DNA of 36,216 bases, taken from the NCBI GenBank assembly GCA_002102555.1, contig MCFL01000241.1, positions 1 to 36,216 of the forward strand, read 5' to 3'. Origin of the DNA: Catenaria anguillulae PL171 (taxonomy: Eukaryota; Blastocladiomycota; Blastocladiomycetes; Blastocladiales; Catenariaceae). A program made the translations under genes and the position numbers. Positions 1 through 10,249 of the stretch are shown here, piece after piece. The first letter of the stretch is position 1, and every line of letters begins with the position of its first letter. The notes under the pieces were generated by a model. That model did no database searches. It was not told the DNA's origin and saw nothing but the letters and a program-made list of their open reading frames with translations.

Positions 1-158
1 GATCGCATCGTTGACACAGGAGTATACAGATAAATAGCAAGATAATAAAGAAGGCATCGTAGATGCAGAGAAATAGCAAGACAAAGGAGCAAAATGGTTG
101 GGCTAAAGAACCGCAAATGGAGAAAAACACAATATCAGACCATCAAGGTCACTTCAGG

Positions 159-195
<37 letters not shown>

Positions 196-974
196 ATAAA
201 CGCCATCACTGCACAGGGAAGGCACCGCCAGCAGTGCTTGTAAAATGAAATGGAATGAAAACACGAAAGCCGTGGACGCAAAGAGACAAGCGAAAAGAAA
301 AGATGGAGCAACATTGGCACCAGGCCTTATAAGTAATAAGTAATAAGTACTAAAAGAACTCTCCTTCACGTCGCACCGGTTACGAAACAACACACAGTGA
401 CTACAATGCTCGTTGATTTTCATGTTGGGATGCAAATCGACATGGGTGCGCGCTTCCGTCAGAAATACGATCGCGAGAGCTCCAGGTGCCGCCAGCGGCA
501 GAAAAAGAAACAAAAATCAATCGAGTGTGTGAAGATTTCGCGAGTCTTGACATGAGTGATTCAATGGGAACCACAGAGGCGACATGTCACAGCACGGATC
601 CAAGACGTGGGGTCAAAGATGACCCAATATCCCCACATCGGATAGCCGTGCACTCGTTGGAGGAGGGGGTTGACGGACATTGATATTGCAAGTGGTAGCC
701 AGTGAAGAGGATTGCGGAAGGTGTGTCCTGAATCTAAATAGTTTCCGACCTGTCAATGCCTGTCTGAGAGAGGAAAGTCGGAAATGTAAATAAATAGGTC
801 GGTGTTGACGTGAATTGAATCGGGAACTGTATCTTGTCTGCATGTGGCTGCAGCAACACGTATGTAAACAAGTACACCTCCCGAATGCGCGTTGCAAACG
901 CAAACAAAAGAGTCGATTGAGCAAGTGCCAAGTGCCGACGACTTGCCGAGTGTGCGGACAAAAACTCTATCGTC
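1..974. other. Gene-poor left end
   Basis: I see no convincing coding sequence here. Short open frames exist on both strands, but they lack the strong C/G third-position bias of the window's clear genes, and several are only open because they cross the poly-A tract. The right part may hold the promoter of the tentative gene at 975. Confidence 0.5.
159..194. repeat. 36-bp poly-A tract
   Basis: An uninterrupted run of 36 A residues on the + strand. No gene body with a matching 3' end is visible just upstream, so a retrotransposed tail is not supported; a simple homopolymer repeat is the modest reading. Confidence 0.95.
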
Positions 975-1747
975 ATGTGCGCGCGAAGCCAGCAGCCTGG
1001 CAAGAAGGTCAAGTTCGAATCACACTCGGCCTCGGACGCTGGCGCGTTCCGCTCGGCGCGGAAGTCTGTGCGAACACTAACCTCGATGAATGCTGACTGA
1101 CCCTGATCGCTCGCGCTCTCAGACGTCTTTGCAGAAGCCAGCCATGACCGCATTCACCCAGCGCCAACTACGCCATCTGTGCCGCAGTCGATCGAGGAAA
1201 CCAATGACCAGGCCGATGCTTCGAAAAGGATGAAAGCCGTCCTGGGCGCATCTGTTGTACATTCAACCCGTCCGTTGTCGCGCCTTGACTCTGGACACTC
1301 ATCGCACACCTTGACTGGCAGTCGCCAGCCAGTGGTTAACGGCAGTTGTGCATCAACATCCCAGCCAGGTCTCGCGCTTGGGTTTGCCAATCGGCCCGTC
1401 TCTTTCCCGTTTTTGGCACACAGCAACATCGCGCGACATTCCCACTGCAGGTTCAGCCTGGGACCAAGTCAATGCTGCCGCCAAGCTGGACCACGGTGAC
1501 TGCTCTCGAGTCGCCTCGAGATGCCATCCGCGCGCACATCTTTGCACGTTTCGGCGTGCTCATCACCAACCCGGCCATTCAAGTCGTTGACGGTTTTGTT
1601 CCGCTGGCGTCCAACGGGCAATTGCCGCCGCCTTTGCGCGCCCATCAAGCGTCAGTGCAGGTCGGGCCCAACACGTTCACTGCTGTTGGGTTGTCTGCCG
1701 ACGCAGCTTTGTGTGAGTTGGCGGTACAGGCTGTGACTCGGAGGTGA
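975..1747 (+). CDS. Tentative three-exon gene, possible degenerate dsRBD-like C-terminus
   Basis: Tentative model of 192 aa: exons 975-1063, 1142-1334 and 1451-1747. The last exon is the best supported, with coding-like codon use over about 80 codons and a stop at 1745-1747. The middle frame is open from about 1107 and also reads like coding sequence. The junctions are chosen only because they restore one frame; the donor at 1335 (GTTAAC) and the acceptor at 1141 are weak. The last 30 residues, with a G-L-S turn followed by an Ala-rich helix, vaguely resemble the second half of a double-stranded RNA-binding domain, but the usual lysines of that helix are absent. No function is assigned. An AATAAA-like signal lies near 2013. 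Confidence 0.3.
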
Positions 1748-2100
1748 GCCAACTCGGTAAGAGAATCAAAGTTTGACAGCGTGGACAGTCAGCGGACAAC
1801 TTTCGACACCGCTCCTTGTGAGTAATGCGTGTTTCCTTGGTGAGTCACTGTTTCATTGTGCATACAGCATTACTTGCTTTCAAGGGGCCATCATTCAATC
1901 GGTGCGGCAATCCAACATACCTATCGTGCAGCATTTCCTCGACGTGGTTTCAGCCTCTTCCCTTGAGACTTGGAAGAGAGGTTGCGACTTGCCTGTTTGT
2001 GCAAGATTGCATAAAGAATAAATAGTGCAGGCGCCGATAGCGGAAAAAGTAATGCAACTCAATCGTGAAAAAAAAAGACCAATAAAGCCTTTGACGAGAT
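1748..2100. other. Convergent intergenic region
   Basis: This lies between the 3' end of the tentative + gene and the 3' end of the - gene. It holds an AATAAA on the + strand near 2013 and another near 2078. Open frames in it look like chance. Confidence 0.5.
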
Positions 2101-3141
2101 TTACCTCTGCCTCTGCCTTCCATCACCGCCGCCACCGCCACTATGCCCAACTTGCTCCCGCTCTCCTCCAACATCCTCTCTCCCACGTCCTCCTGAATCA
2201 CCACCACCACGTCCTCCTGCATCCAAACTTGATCCGCCTGCCGAACCCAAGGCACCACCCGACAACGACGACGTGCCAAACCAACTTGGGATGGCAAACC
2301 TGGACCTGCGCTTTTCCTCCTTGGGTGTACCGGCCTTGAGCACCTCCTCCACAGTCACCCCATTGCCCGCGGTCGCAGCAACATCCCTAGCGGCCTCGTT
2401 GACAACCCGCTCGAGCAGCGTGGCGCGTGCAAGCAATCGGTCTGCGCGTGAGACGAGCACGTCGAGGGCCGCGAGCCGGGACTGAACAAGGTCCTCTATG
2501 AAGATACATACATATGCATGTTGAGGGATGCGAGACCGAATACAAGACATGAGAGCGCATATACCGAGAGATCGAGCATGGTTCCATTGTGCAACGGCAT
2601 CTTGCATGTGAACGAGCGAGTGGAACACTTGGTCTTTGGCAACGACGTTCAGGCGCTTGAGCAGCGTTAGGTCGCCCGCCGTGACTGCGCGGTACATGGA
2701 CATGAGCAGGGGGGGGGGGCAGAATGTCAGGTAATGAGCGTCGGGAGAAACCGAGGAAGATGACTCGTACATACGAGAAACATGGCGTTCCAGAGCGTCG
2801 AGAGCTGCGAGCCCAGCTTGGTCCATGGCCGCACGAACCTGCGCATGTGGTCTTGTACTCGTTGGTATTGGCAGAGGGTCCGCATCGACGTTGGGCGAGG
2901 GTTCAGGCAACGGTTGTTGATGCGCGTTGTCATTCAGCAGGATGACCGTTGGTATTGGCGGTTCGTGCTGAGCAGGCGGGGCGACAGGTGAAGGCGGAAG
3001 AGGGATAGCAGACGCGACAAATGGAGTGATATCGGGCCCCACTGGCAAGTCAAGCTGCTGAATGAGCTGCGGCGGTCCGCTGCTTTCAGATCCAGAGGGC
3101 ATGGTTGACTGTGACGGCGCGGGCTCTGTGCCATTGGTCAT
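2101..3141 (-). CDS. Unrecognised protein, helical core and Gly-rich tail
   Basis: Model of 293 aa with exons 3141-2775, 2684-2565 and 2495-2101. The start is the first ATG in the frame (3141); the frame stays open further upstream without an ATG. Both introns are multiples of three (90 and 69 bp). The first has a GTATGT donor and a long C-run before its acceptor; the second has a GTATAT donor and a CATAG acceptor. Removing them gives a smooth junction, while leaving them in inserts Cys/Tyr/Ile-rich runs unlike the rest. The protein has a Pro-rich N-terminal third, a Leu/Ala/Arg-rich region likely to be helical or coiled-coil (about residues 100-220), a short basic patch, then a Gly/Arg-rich tail. 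I recognise no family. It is divergent from the neurochondrin gene and shares a 463-bp promoter region with it. Confidence 0.55.
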   Translation of the reverse strand: MTNGTEPAPSQSTMPSGSESSGPPQLIQQLDLPVGPDITPFVASAIPLPPSPVAPPAQHEPPIPTVILLNDNAHQQPLPEPSPNVDADPLPIPTSTRPHAQVRAAMDQAGLAALDALERHVSRMYESSSSVSPDAHYLTFCPPPLLMSMYRAVTAGDLTLLKRLNVVAKDQVFHSLVHMQDAVAQWNHARSLGICALMSCIRSRIPQHAYVCIFIEDLVQSRLAALDVLVSRADRLLARATLLERVVNEAARDVAATAGNGVTVEEVLKAGTPKEEKRRSRFAIPSWFGTSSLSGGALGSAGGSSLDAGGRGGGDSGGRGREDVGGEREQVGHSGGGGGDGRQRQR

Positions 3142-3604
3142 TTGCGGTGGCGAAGTTATGATTGAGACTGGATTCACGTATTGACCCAAGACCAAGTAAG
3201 GGCGTTGGATGAGCAGTCTTGTACTTGGACAACGAGGTGGTGCTGGAGAGTTGACTTGTGCGGGACACACGCTATGTACAGGTTGGCGGGCGATGGGCGC
3301 TTGGAGTGGATTGGATTGGATCGACAGCCTCGGGCCGTTGGTCAATTGGTTGGTTGCATTTGTAAGTAAATATTACACTTATGAATACATTTCTCTCTGA
3401 TTCTCTCTTGCAGGTGTGGTCCTACATGGGCCCGAGCTGACTTGCGTCGCGGTTGACGGATCGCGGATCGGCGTCACAACTTGAACAGGCCATACTTGTG
3501 CGGATGGAGACAAAACAGCAAGACAAACCCACAATTCATCCTGTAGGGAGTTTACATACATCCAATGGACAAGAGCTCTATGCAATCAATCGAGTATCAT
3601 ATCG
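3142..3604. promoter_or_regulatory. Divergent intergenic region, probable shared promoter
   Basis: This separates the start codons of two genes that point away from each other, so both promoters must lie in or near it. I see no clear TATA box or repeated operator-like element. Confidence 0.45.
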
Positions 3605-5788
3605 ATGTTTAAAATGACGGTCCATCCAGCTCCACATTCAGATGCAGATTCAGATTCACATTCAGACCCAGTGGCCACTGGCTCCAACTCGAGCTCCAAC
3701 AAACCCAAACTGACGCTCAATCACATTTTGCCCTTCCTTGGCACACAAGCATCCAACGAGGAAAAGATTGCCGCCCTCTCTGTGGTGCCACAGCTCGTCT
3801 CGGACTCGGATCCTGCCACTCAGCTGCCCATCCTCAACCAAGCCTTGGACCACGCCTACGTGCGCAAACTGCTCAAGGCCAAGTCCACCCAGTTCCAGGC
3901 CATTGCCCTGCAGATCTTGGCCGTTCTGTGCTCAAATGCCGAGGTTGCACAGTCTCCGTCAACGCAAGAGTACCTCATTCCGCTCTCACAGCTCCTGTCT
4001 TCGGCCGAGGCAGCCATTTCCGAAGCTGCCCTCGACGTCCTCTTACGGTTGGGCAGCCACGACAACCAGCAAACGGCCATTGCCTTGCTCTCCAACCCGG
4101 GTCCATGGGTTGACATTTTGCTCTCGTCGTCTACTGGTAGTGATTGTGATCGCCAATCCATGCTCTCAGCCTTTCTCATTCACCTGGCACACACGGCTGG
4201 CTCAAGGATCCACCCATCACTCGCTCTGCTCAATCAATTGCGCACCCGATTACTTTCCTCTTCCACATCGCCTACGTCACCACCAGAGCAATCATCCTCG
4301 GCAAGCGCAAGCAACCTCACCCTTCTGACCCTTCTCACCTCGATCCTCGAATCCCTTCCCCCCTCACCAACCACAAACCACCATGACCATTCCATCCTCA
4401 CCAACTCACTCCCACTTGCCCCGCTCATCACCTCGCTCCTCCGTACCCGTGGCACTCCCCAACCGCTCATCCGTGCAACCCTCCGCCTCGCTTCTGCCTA
4501 CCTCGCACACGCCCCACTGGCCCTGTCGACCGACCCAACCTCCTGGATCGTCACCTTGACTGCCGCCGCCGTCGAATTCTGCATGCTCCTCGACGACGCC
4601 TTGCCCGACCCAACCGCGGCCGTGTCTGAAATTAACCCAGACATGGAGTCTGCCGTGGGCGCCTGCTGCTCGGTGCTCGAACATCAAGTCTCGGGCCTCC
4701 TATCTGACCACCCGGCAGGCAGTGTGGGCGCTAGCGAAAAGTGCTGGCAAGCGTGGCGTCGGCATGCCGCCAATGTGCTGCTTGCTGCCGGCGCATACCT
4801 GTCACCCGTTTCGAGTGCTGTGGTCGACCGAGATCAAGAAGGTGCTCCGGTCGATGGAGTCCTGGCAAATGAGGTGGTGTTGGCCGTGGCCAGGTTGGTG
4901 TGTCGCATTCTCGCAGAGGCGGATGAAGATCATGTGTTTGACCAAGAAGCATCTGCCGCAGGTGCCACCGCAAGCGGTTCTCAGTCGTTTGATGTGGGCG
5001 GCGACTCGGGGCCAGAGGCTGGGATCGGTGCCGTGATTTTCCCGATTGCAGTCAAGCTTGTCTCGGACACACACGTGCCCGTGGCAGTGTTGCCGTGGGC
5101 CGCTGCGTACTTGGCCCGCGCATCTGCTGAGGAGCAGGAGGGCGATGTCGCGCAGATCATTCAAGGCGTATCACGCAGGTTGGCAGAGTACATCAAGGAC
5201 ATGGCCGCGGTGGATTTGGACGTGGTGACAAACTTGGCGAGCGTGTTGCTCAACTTGGTCATGCTACGTGAAGCGGGCGACGACAATGGCAAGGCGATCG
5301 AGGCCATGGCTGCAAGTGTTCAATTGCTCGCATCAGTTCTCGATTCAGACTCGCTCGCCGACTCGCTATTTGTTCAGCACATGCTTGGCAAAGCGTCCCG
5401 TGACCCATCCACGGCCGCACATGCACTTGCTGCGGGACAAGCGCTTGGCACGCTTGCGGGATATCTCAGCATGACGCTGCGCACACTCATTTCGTCCTCG
5501 TCCGACCCGACCCGCCCGGCGTTTCACTTGGTTCCACAACCGACCTTGCGCCGCATTCTCCAACTCGCGCCCGTATTTGTCAATGCGTGCTGGCGCCGCA
5601 ACGATGAGGACCTGTCCGATTTGGTCCACTTGGTTCTCGATCCGCTGGCCGCCGTGTGCTACTCGGCGAGCTCGCCTGCGGGCAGGATGTGGAGAGACGC
5701 GGACGAGGTCAAGCGAAGGAAACAGTTGTTGCGAGGAGTCAAAGTGCCCAAGGACGCAGCGGACGAGGCTTTGTTTTTGGGATTGTGA
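3605..5788 (+). CDS. Neurochondrin-family ARM/HEAT-repeat protein
   Basis: Intronless 727-aa protein. The first ATG (3605) is followed by a second in frame at 3614, and either could be used. After an acidic, Ser-rich start, residues about 35-160 match the neurochondrin N-terminal pattern: an amphipathic helix with a D/N-E-E-K turn, then an R-K-L-L segment, a short linker and a helix reading like A-L-Q-I-L-A-V-L-C, followed by repeated Leu/Ala-rich helices to the C-terminus. The length is close to animal neurochondrin (about 730 aa). In animals the family is cytosolic and linked to neurite outgrowth and signalling; the role of the fungal members is not established. The rest looks like an all-helical ARM/HEAT solenoid, so a scaffold role is inferred. 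Coding bias is strong and no frame breaks are seen. Confidence 0.7.
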   Translation: MFKMTVHPAPHSDADSDSHSDPVATGSNSSSNKPKLTLNHILPFLGTQASNEEKIAALSVVPQLVSDSDPATQLPILNQALDHAYVRKLLKAKSTQFQAIALQILAVLCSNAEVAQSPSTQEYLIPLSQLLSSAEAAISEAALDVLLRLGSHDNQQTAIALLSNPGPWVDILLSSSTGSDCDRQSMLSAFLIHLAHTAGSRIHPSLALLNQLRTRLLSSSTSPTSPPEQSSSASASNLTLLTLLTSILESLPPSPTTNHHDHSILTNSLPLAPLITSLLRTRGTPQPLIRATLRLASAYLAHAPLALSTDPTSWIVTLTAAAVEFCMLLDDALPDPTAAVSEINPDMESAVGACCSVLEHQVSGLLSDHPAGSVGASEKCWQAWRRHAANVLLAAGAYLSPVSSAVVDRDQEGAPVDGVLANEVVLAVARLVCRILAEADEDHVFDQEASAAGATASGSQSFDVGGDSGPEAGIGAVIFPIAVKLVSDTHVPVAVLPWAAAYLARASAEEQEGDVAQIIQGVSRRLAEYIKDMAAVDLDVVTNLASVLLNLVMLREAGDDNGKAIEAMAASVQLLASVLDSDSLADSLFVQHMLGKASRDPSTAAHALAAGQALGTLAGYLSMTLRTLISSSSDPTRPAFHLVPQPTLRRILQLAPVFVNACWRRNDEDLSDLVHLVLDPLAAVCYSASSPAGRMWRDADEVKRRKQLLRGVKVPKDAADEALFLGL

Positions 5789-6194
5789 GTCTGTCTCTCC
5801 GTGTGAAAGTGTAAGTGTCGATTCATGAATGCGATATGTGTCTGTGAGTCACTTGCTGAGTTTCCCACTCCGCATTTGCCACTTTTCTTTCGGACACATG
5901 ATTGGTTTTTCCGAGAGCGCGCTGGAAAGGGATCAACTTTGCCATGCAAATTCCATGTGGGGCTGAGTGACAACAACACGCCTGTTGTTCTCGCGACTTT
6001 CTTGTCTCACGCCACACATTCAAGCTCACCTGCACTGCGCGGCATTATTGGTGCGAGTATTGGCCAATATCGGTCGCGATGTTGCAAATATAGCTGCGAT
6101 GCGACCCTTTGGTCCCCCACGTTGAGCCCGCATGTTTCCACCACCTAGTTCCCACGACGATACCATGCATTTTTCATACTAGACGGTTGACAGC
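5789..6194. other. Intergenic region before gene A
   Basis: No supported gene here; it presumably contains the neurochondrin 3' UTR and the promoter of the downstream membrane protein gene. Confidence 0.5.
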
Positions 6195-7738
6195 ATGACG
6201 AGCGTCCTCTCCAAACACACACTTGCCCGTCCACGACTTCCGGCGCTTGCCATCTGGACTTGGCGCCTGCTCTTGCTCCTGCTCGCAATTCACTGGGTTC
6301 GTCTCTTCTTCGGCCCGTCGTCGTGCTCATTTCTGTTCCCACGACGAGCTCACTTCATCCAACGCAATTTCCTGCCAGCTCGTCAATGTTGCACTCTTGA
6401 CAATTGTGGCGCCAGCGTTGGGAGGCGACAAGCAATCGTCCGACCAAATCCTGCGACTTGTCCACCCACAGTTCCTCTTTGAGTTTTTCCGGTCTCGAAT
6501 CACACTTTGGCGATCACATTCGGCCATCACCATCATTGTATTTGCAACCCTGGTCGTGGATGCCTTGGTCAGTCCGCTGATTTGGTTTGCGTTTCAACGG
6601 GTACGCATGGCTGCCGGGCTCATTTTTTTCGATTGTAAAGGAGTATGCCCACGCATTAGCTCACTCTTTACACTCAAATTGATAGCGCCAATCGTCTCAG
6701 TATCGCATGTTGCTCGCTTGGCGCATGCTCGTCACGAGCGCTGCGATCGGAACCGACGTTATGCTAGTCAATGGCACATTCAATCTGAGCATTGATTTCA
6801 ACCTGGTTAGCATTGGTCATTTGGCTGTGCATGATTCGTTTCTCGTACGTGCGGTTTGACTTTTTGCTCGCAAGCAACAAGAAATGAATCTGAAGTGCTT
6901 AACCCTTGCTCGGTCGCAGGCCGTGCTCGCTTTCCTGATGCTCCTCATTGCGCCCGATTCCTCCCCACTCAAGCGAGAGACCTTGTTCTCCTCACCTTCA
7001 ACACCAACGAAACCCACCTCGCCCTCTGGTGTCCCACGTCGGACCTCTCGCTCCACCTCGGTCGTTTCGCCGACGTCGCAACTCATCGGGACACGCGATT
7101 CCATTCCCACGCCCGAACTCCGCTCGCAACGCTACGCCAGCCGCGTCATCACAAGCAACGAGCAACATCAGCTCCAGCTGATGTCTGCCTTTCAGCAAGA
7201 CTTTCTCGCCCACACGGACCGACCATTTTCGTACGACGCGAGCACCGTAGGTGTGGTTGATGAAAGAACAACACGCCCACCAAAGTTTCACGTTCCGCCG
7301 CCGCCACCACCGCCCGCAGCAACGACCGCGACACATTCCACAGCAACTGCACCTTCGAATATGGGCATGTCGACAAGTTTGCCCCGCAATGGCCCATCGC
7401 TTGTTCCCGAGCCTTCGCACATGTTTATTCCCGTGATGATTCCTGTGGAGGCTGCACATGCCATCATGTACGATGCGCGCTTTTCCGTGTACAGTGAGGC
7501 GACGCCGGCCAGTCTGGCAATAATGACAGACAACAACAATGCGCCGGCTGCACCCATGCCGCCCGTTCCAGTTCAGCTGGACGTGGCGGGACTGGATCTC
7601 GCACAGCATCGTGTGGTTCCTGAACATGTGCCCATGTACCAGATGGCGCCGCCAGTGCTGAGCGAAGTTGGTTTACAGGGGCAGGTATCGCCGTCAGAGG
7701 TATCAAGTGTGTGGCGAGGCACCCAAGTCAAGAGGTAG
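6195..7738 (+). CDS. Multipass membrane protein A with proline-rich tail (paralogue of B)
   Basis: Four exons: 6195-6296, 6379-6600, 6686-6844 and 6920-7738, giving 433 aa. Introns are 82, 85 and 75 bp, all phase 0. The model is supported by the downstream paralogue B: exon 2 is 222 nt in both genes, and all three introns fall at equivalent positions. About four hydrophobic segments are visible (roughly residues 20-48, 84-106, 115-135 and 158-172). The first is led by W-T-W-R, and the loop motif F-F-R-S-R-I is shared with B. The final 260 residues are a hydrophilic tail, rich in Ser/Thr/Pro with a run of about seven prolines at residue 287, probably cytoplasmic. I know no named family. It heads a tandem cluster of four membrane protein genes; function is unknown. 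Confidence 0.75.
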
Positions 7739-8490
7739 ATGTACTTAAATACATTTCGGACCAGAGTTGCAAAGCTCATCATTCATGTTGATGCGATGAT
7801 CAGTCATTGCCATGTGAGACAAGATGAGACCGCAGGCCAATGTTTATGGCGCAAACATCCAGATTGGTCCTGCATCAACGGTAGCAATTGCCTCTCTAAT
7901 TGAACACGATCTGAAATGAATTCAACCCCCCGCAATCTGTCACTTGCACACTTGTACCTGGCAACTTTCATTGTCCACTCATGCGAAGATGGCCAGCTCG
8001 TTAGTACGAAGGCCGTCATCAAGTTGGAAGTATCACCCCATGGCCCAGGAGCGAGCCGATGGTGTCTGATTTGTCAAGTCATGATTCCTAGTCCGAGTGC
8101 AGTCTCACTGATACGTTGATGGAATGATTTGAGCGACCCGGTCATGGCTTGGATTCGGTGACTTCGTCGTTTCCCATGCCATAACGCGCTCACTTGCCAC
8201 AACTGTCATGGGCGCGTTATTGGACAATACTGGGCTGACGACATTCCTCATTCGACACTCTCCGTGCCCTGGGCGCAGTATTGGACTTGCGGGATAATAT
8301 AACACGCAGAGAGCCCATGCCCTGCCAACGCTGACCGTCATCTCTCCTCATCAACGACCATTCCAAATCAAGAAGAATCTTGCAAAAATTGCAACTGTCT
8401 CCGTCCGACTCATCGCCGGCAAGCGCTTCATTCCGGCTGGTCCATGTATTCAGTGCTATTGCCGTCGACCCATCTCCACCGGCAGACACA
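7739..8490. other. Intergenic region between A and B
   Basis: About 750 bp between the paralogues. I find no exon-like sequence, only short open frames with poor coding bias. It should carry the 3' end of A and the promoter of B. Confidence 0.5.
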
Positions 8491-9946
8491 ATGTCTGGCA
8501 AGAAGGGCGAACCTCCAAGGCGAGCTGGACTCGTGCGTCAAAATGCAGTGTACCCGCTCAAGCCGGCAAAACCGCAACTGTCGAGCGCAACGATTTGGAC
8601 TTGGCGGGTTGTGTTTCTGATGTTGCTTGTGCATTGGGTGCGGCTCGTTAATGATTCTGACCTCTCTTTATTTACAACCGAGCGACTGACTGACCACGAC
8701 TCTCTCGTGAATCATACATTCAGCTTTGGGATATTGGCATCCTGGTCTTGCTCGGCGCCACATTCGCAGGTCCACCCAACACTGCCGAACAAATCCTCAG
8801 CTTTGTCCAACCCATCGAGCTCCTCTTGTTTTTCCGATCCCGCATCAACCTTTGGAAGCTCAGCAACCTCGTCATTTTGGTCGCAAGTACAACGCTGACG
8901 TTGGATCTCATCGCTATTCCTACGACCTGGTTTGCGTTTCGAAGGGTACGTACACACAGGCCCATGGCTTTGTTGTTGAACACCAGTTCGCTTGTTTTGT
9001 TCACCTTCAATGCCCTCTCACTCTTTGAATTCCTCCTCATAGCGGCGGGAACGCTTGTTCAACAACCTGCTCCTTTGGCGGCTGCTCATCACCGGGTCGG
9101 TCCTTGGTACTGATATGGCCATCATGAATGGGGCCATCTCGAGCATGAAGCCAGATCCAGTTCTGATTGCCACCCGACACTTGTACATTACACACGTTTA
9201 CATGGTTCGTTTCCCACTTTGCAGTTCTTGTTGAGAGAAACATTTATGTAAGTTGACCCGTTCGTTCAATGCCACAGTCTGTCCTCGCCATCCTCATGTT
9301 CTTCATCATTCCTCAAAACTCGCCTGCGCGCGCATCTTCGCCCTCCATGAGTCAGCGCCTGCGCAACTTGACAACGTCCATGTCCATTTCACCCGCTCGG
9401 TTCAACGGCCGATCAAGTACCCCACCTGAAAGCCGATCGAATCAGTATGCCGGGCGAATCGTGGATGTGGTCACTTACGAGGAGCCCCCACCGCCGCCGC
9501 CACCGCCACCGCCGCCCCCCGCTCCTGCGCCTGCACCGGCTACCATGGCGTATGTGCTCCCACAATCCGCCGCTTTAGTAGGCTCCCCTCCGTCCAAGCG
9601 CACAATGTACTTGCCGCTCGGTGACTCGCCGTCGTCGTCCCTGGAACAGACGAGCTACCTGCCACGCCCATCACCCAATCAATATGCGCCGGCCCCGCCG
9701 CCGTTCCCACGGCCACATCCAGCCATGCTGCCACCATCTCAGCGCGGGTATGCACAGCCACAGTACCAGCTTCAGCAGCAGCCAATGGCGCCCGGTCCGT
9801 CGCCGTACGCGTACAATGTTCCGCCGCATATGCAAGGTGGACGGCCGTATTACACGGCCCCGAGACCGGCCAACGTATCAGATGCTCCCATGTATCCCAT
9901 GAATCGGTCGCCAATGCGGTCGCAGAGTGCACGGCGGCATATGTAA
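8491..9946 (+). CDS. Multipass membrane protein B with polyproline tail (paralogue of A)
   Basis: Four exons: 8491-8646, 8724-8945, 9043-9204 and 9278-9946, giving 402 aa; introns are 77, 97 and 73 bp, all phase 0. The order of features matches A: a W-T-W-R lead into the first hydrophobic segment, an H-W-V-R-L end, the F-F-R-S-R-I loop, an I-W/T-W-F-A-F helix end, then a G-T-D motif in the third segment. Compared with A, the N-terminus is longer and basic. The tail (from about residue 195) is Pro/Gln/Tyr-rich and includes twelve consecutive prolines at residues 250-261, a typical SH3, WW or profilin ligand type. Tandem duplication followed by divergence is the simplest origin. Biochemical role is unknown. 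Confidence 0.8.
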
Positions 9947-10249
9947 ATATCTACACTCGATGCTTTGTCTCATATACATGAATGAATGACTTGATTTCTT
10001 CATCGCGGCATTCTGACTGGGGCCTCGCCAAGAAGTCGCGCTTCGGCAAGCCCACCCCGAGCCATCTGTGCCTCAGGACGCGCGGCAGAAAGGCGGCCAG
10101 CATAGGAGCGTGAATCATTGCAATGGTGGTGGGTTGGTTCGATTCCAACACAGGTTCTCTTTGTTCAAATTGCTGATAAAACCGGGCACCCTAACTCCTT
10201 GACACTGGCAGTGCCTCCTATCCCAAACTACCGATGCTTTTGCTTCACC
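9947..10249. other. Intergenic region between B and C
   Basis: About 300 bp without a supported exon. It contains a tRNA-like T-arm at 10133-10149, but no full tRNA can be folded around it. Confidence 0.5.

Noticed and set aside
154..513. Open frames crossing the poly-A tract on both strands
   Set aside because: They depend on runs of Lys or Phe codons from the homopolymer and show no coding bias.
10133..10149. tRNA-like T-arm (5-bp stem, 7-base loop) with a perfect B-box-like GGTTCGATTCC
   Set aside because: No matching acceptor stem, anticodon arm or A-box can be placed within 100 bp upstream, so it is probably chance.
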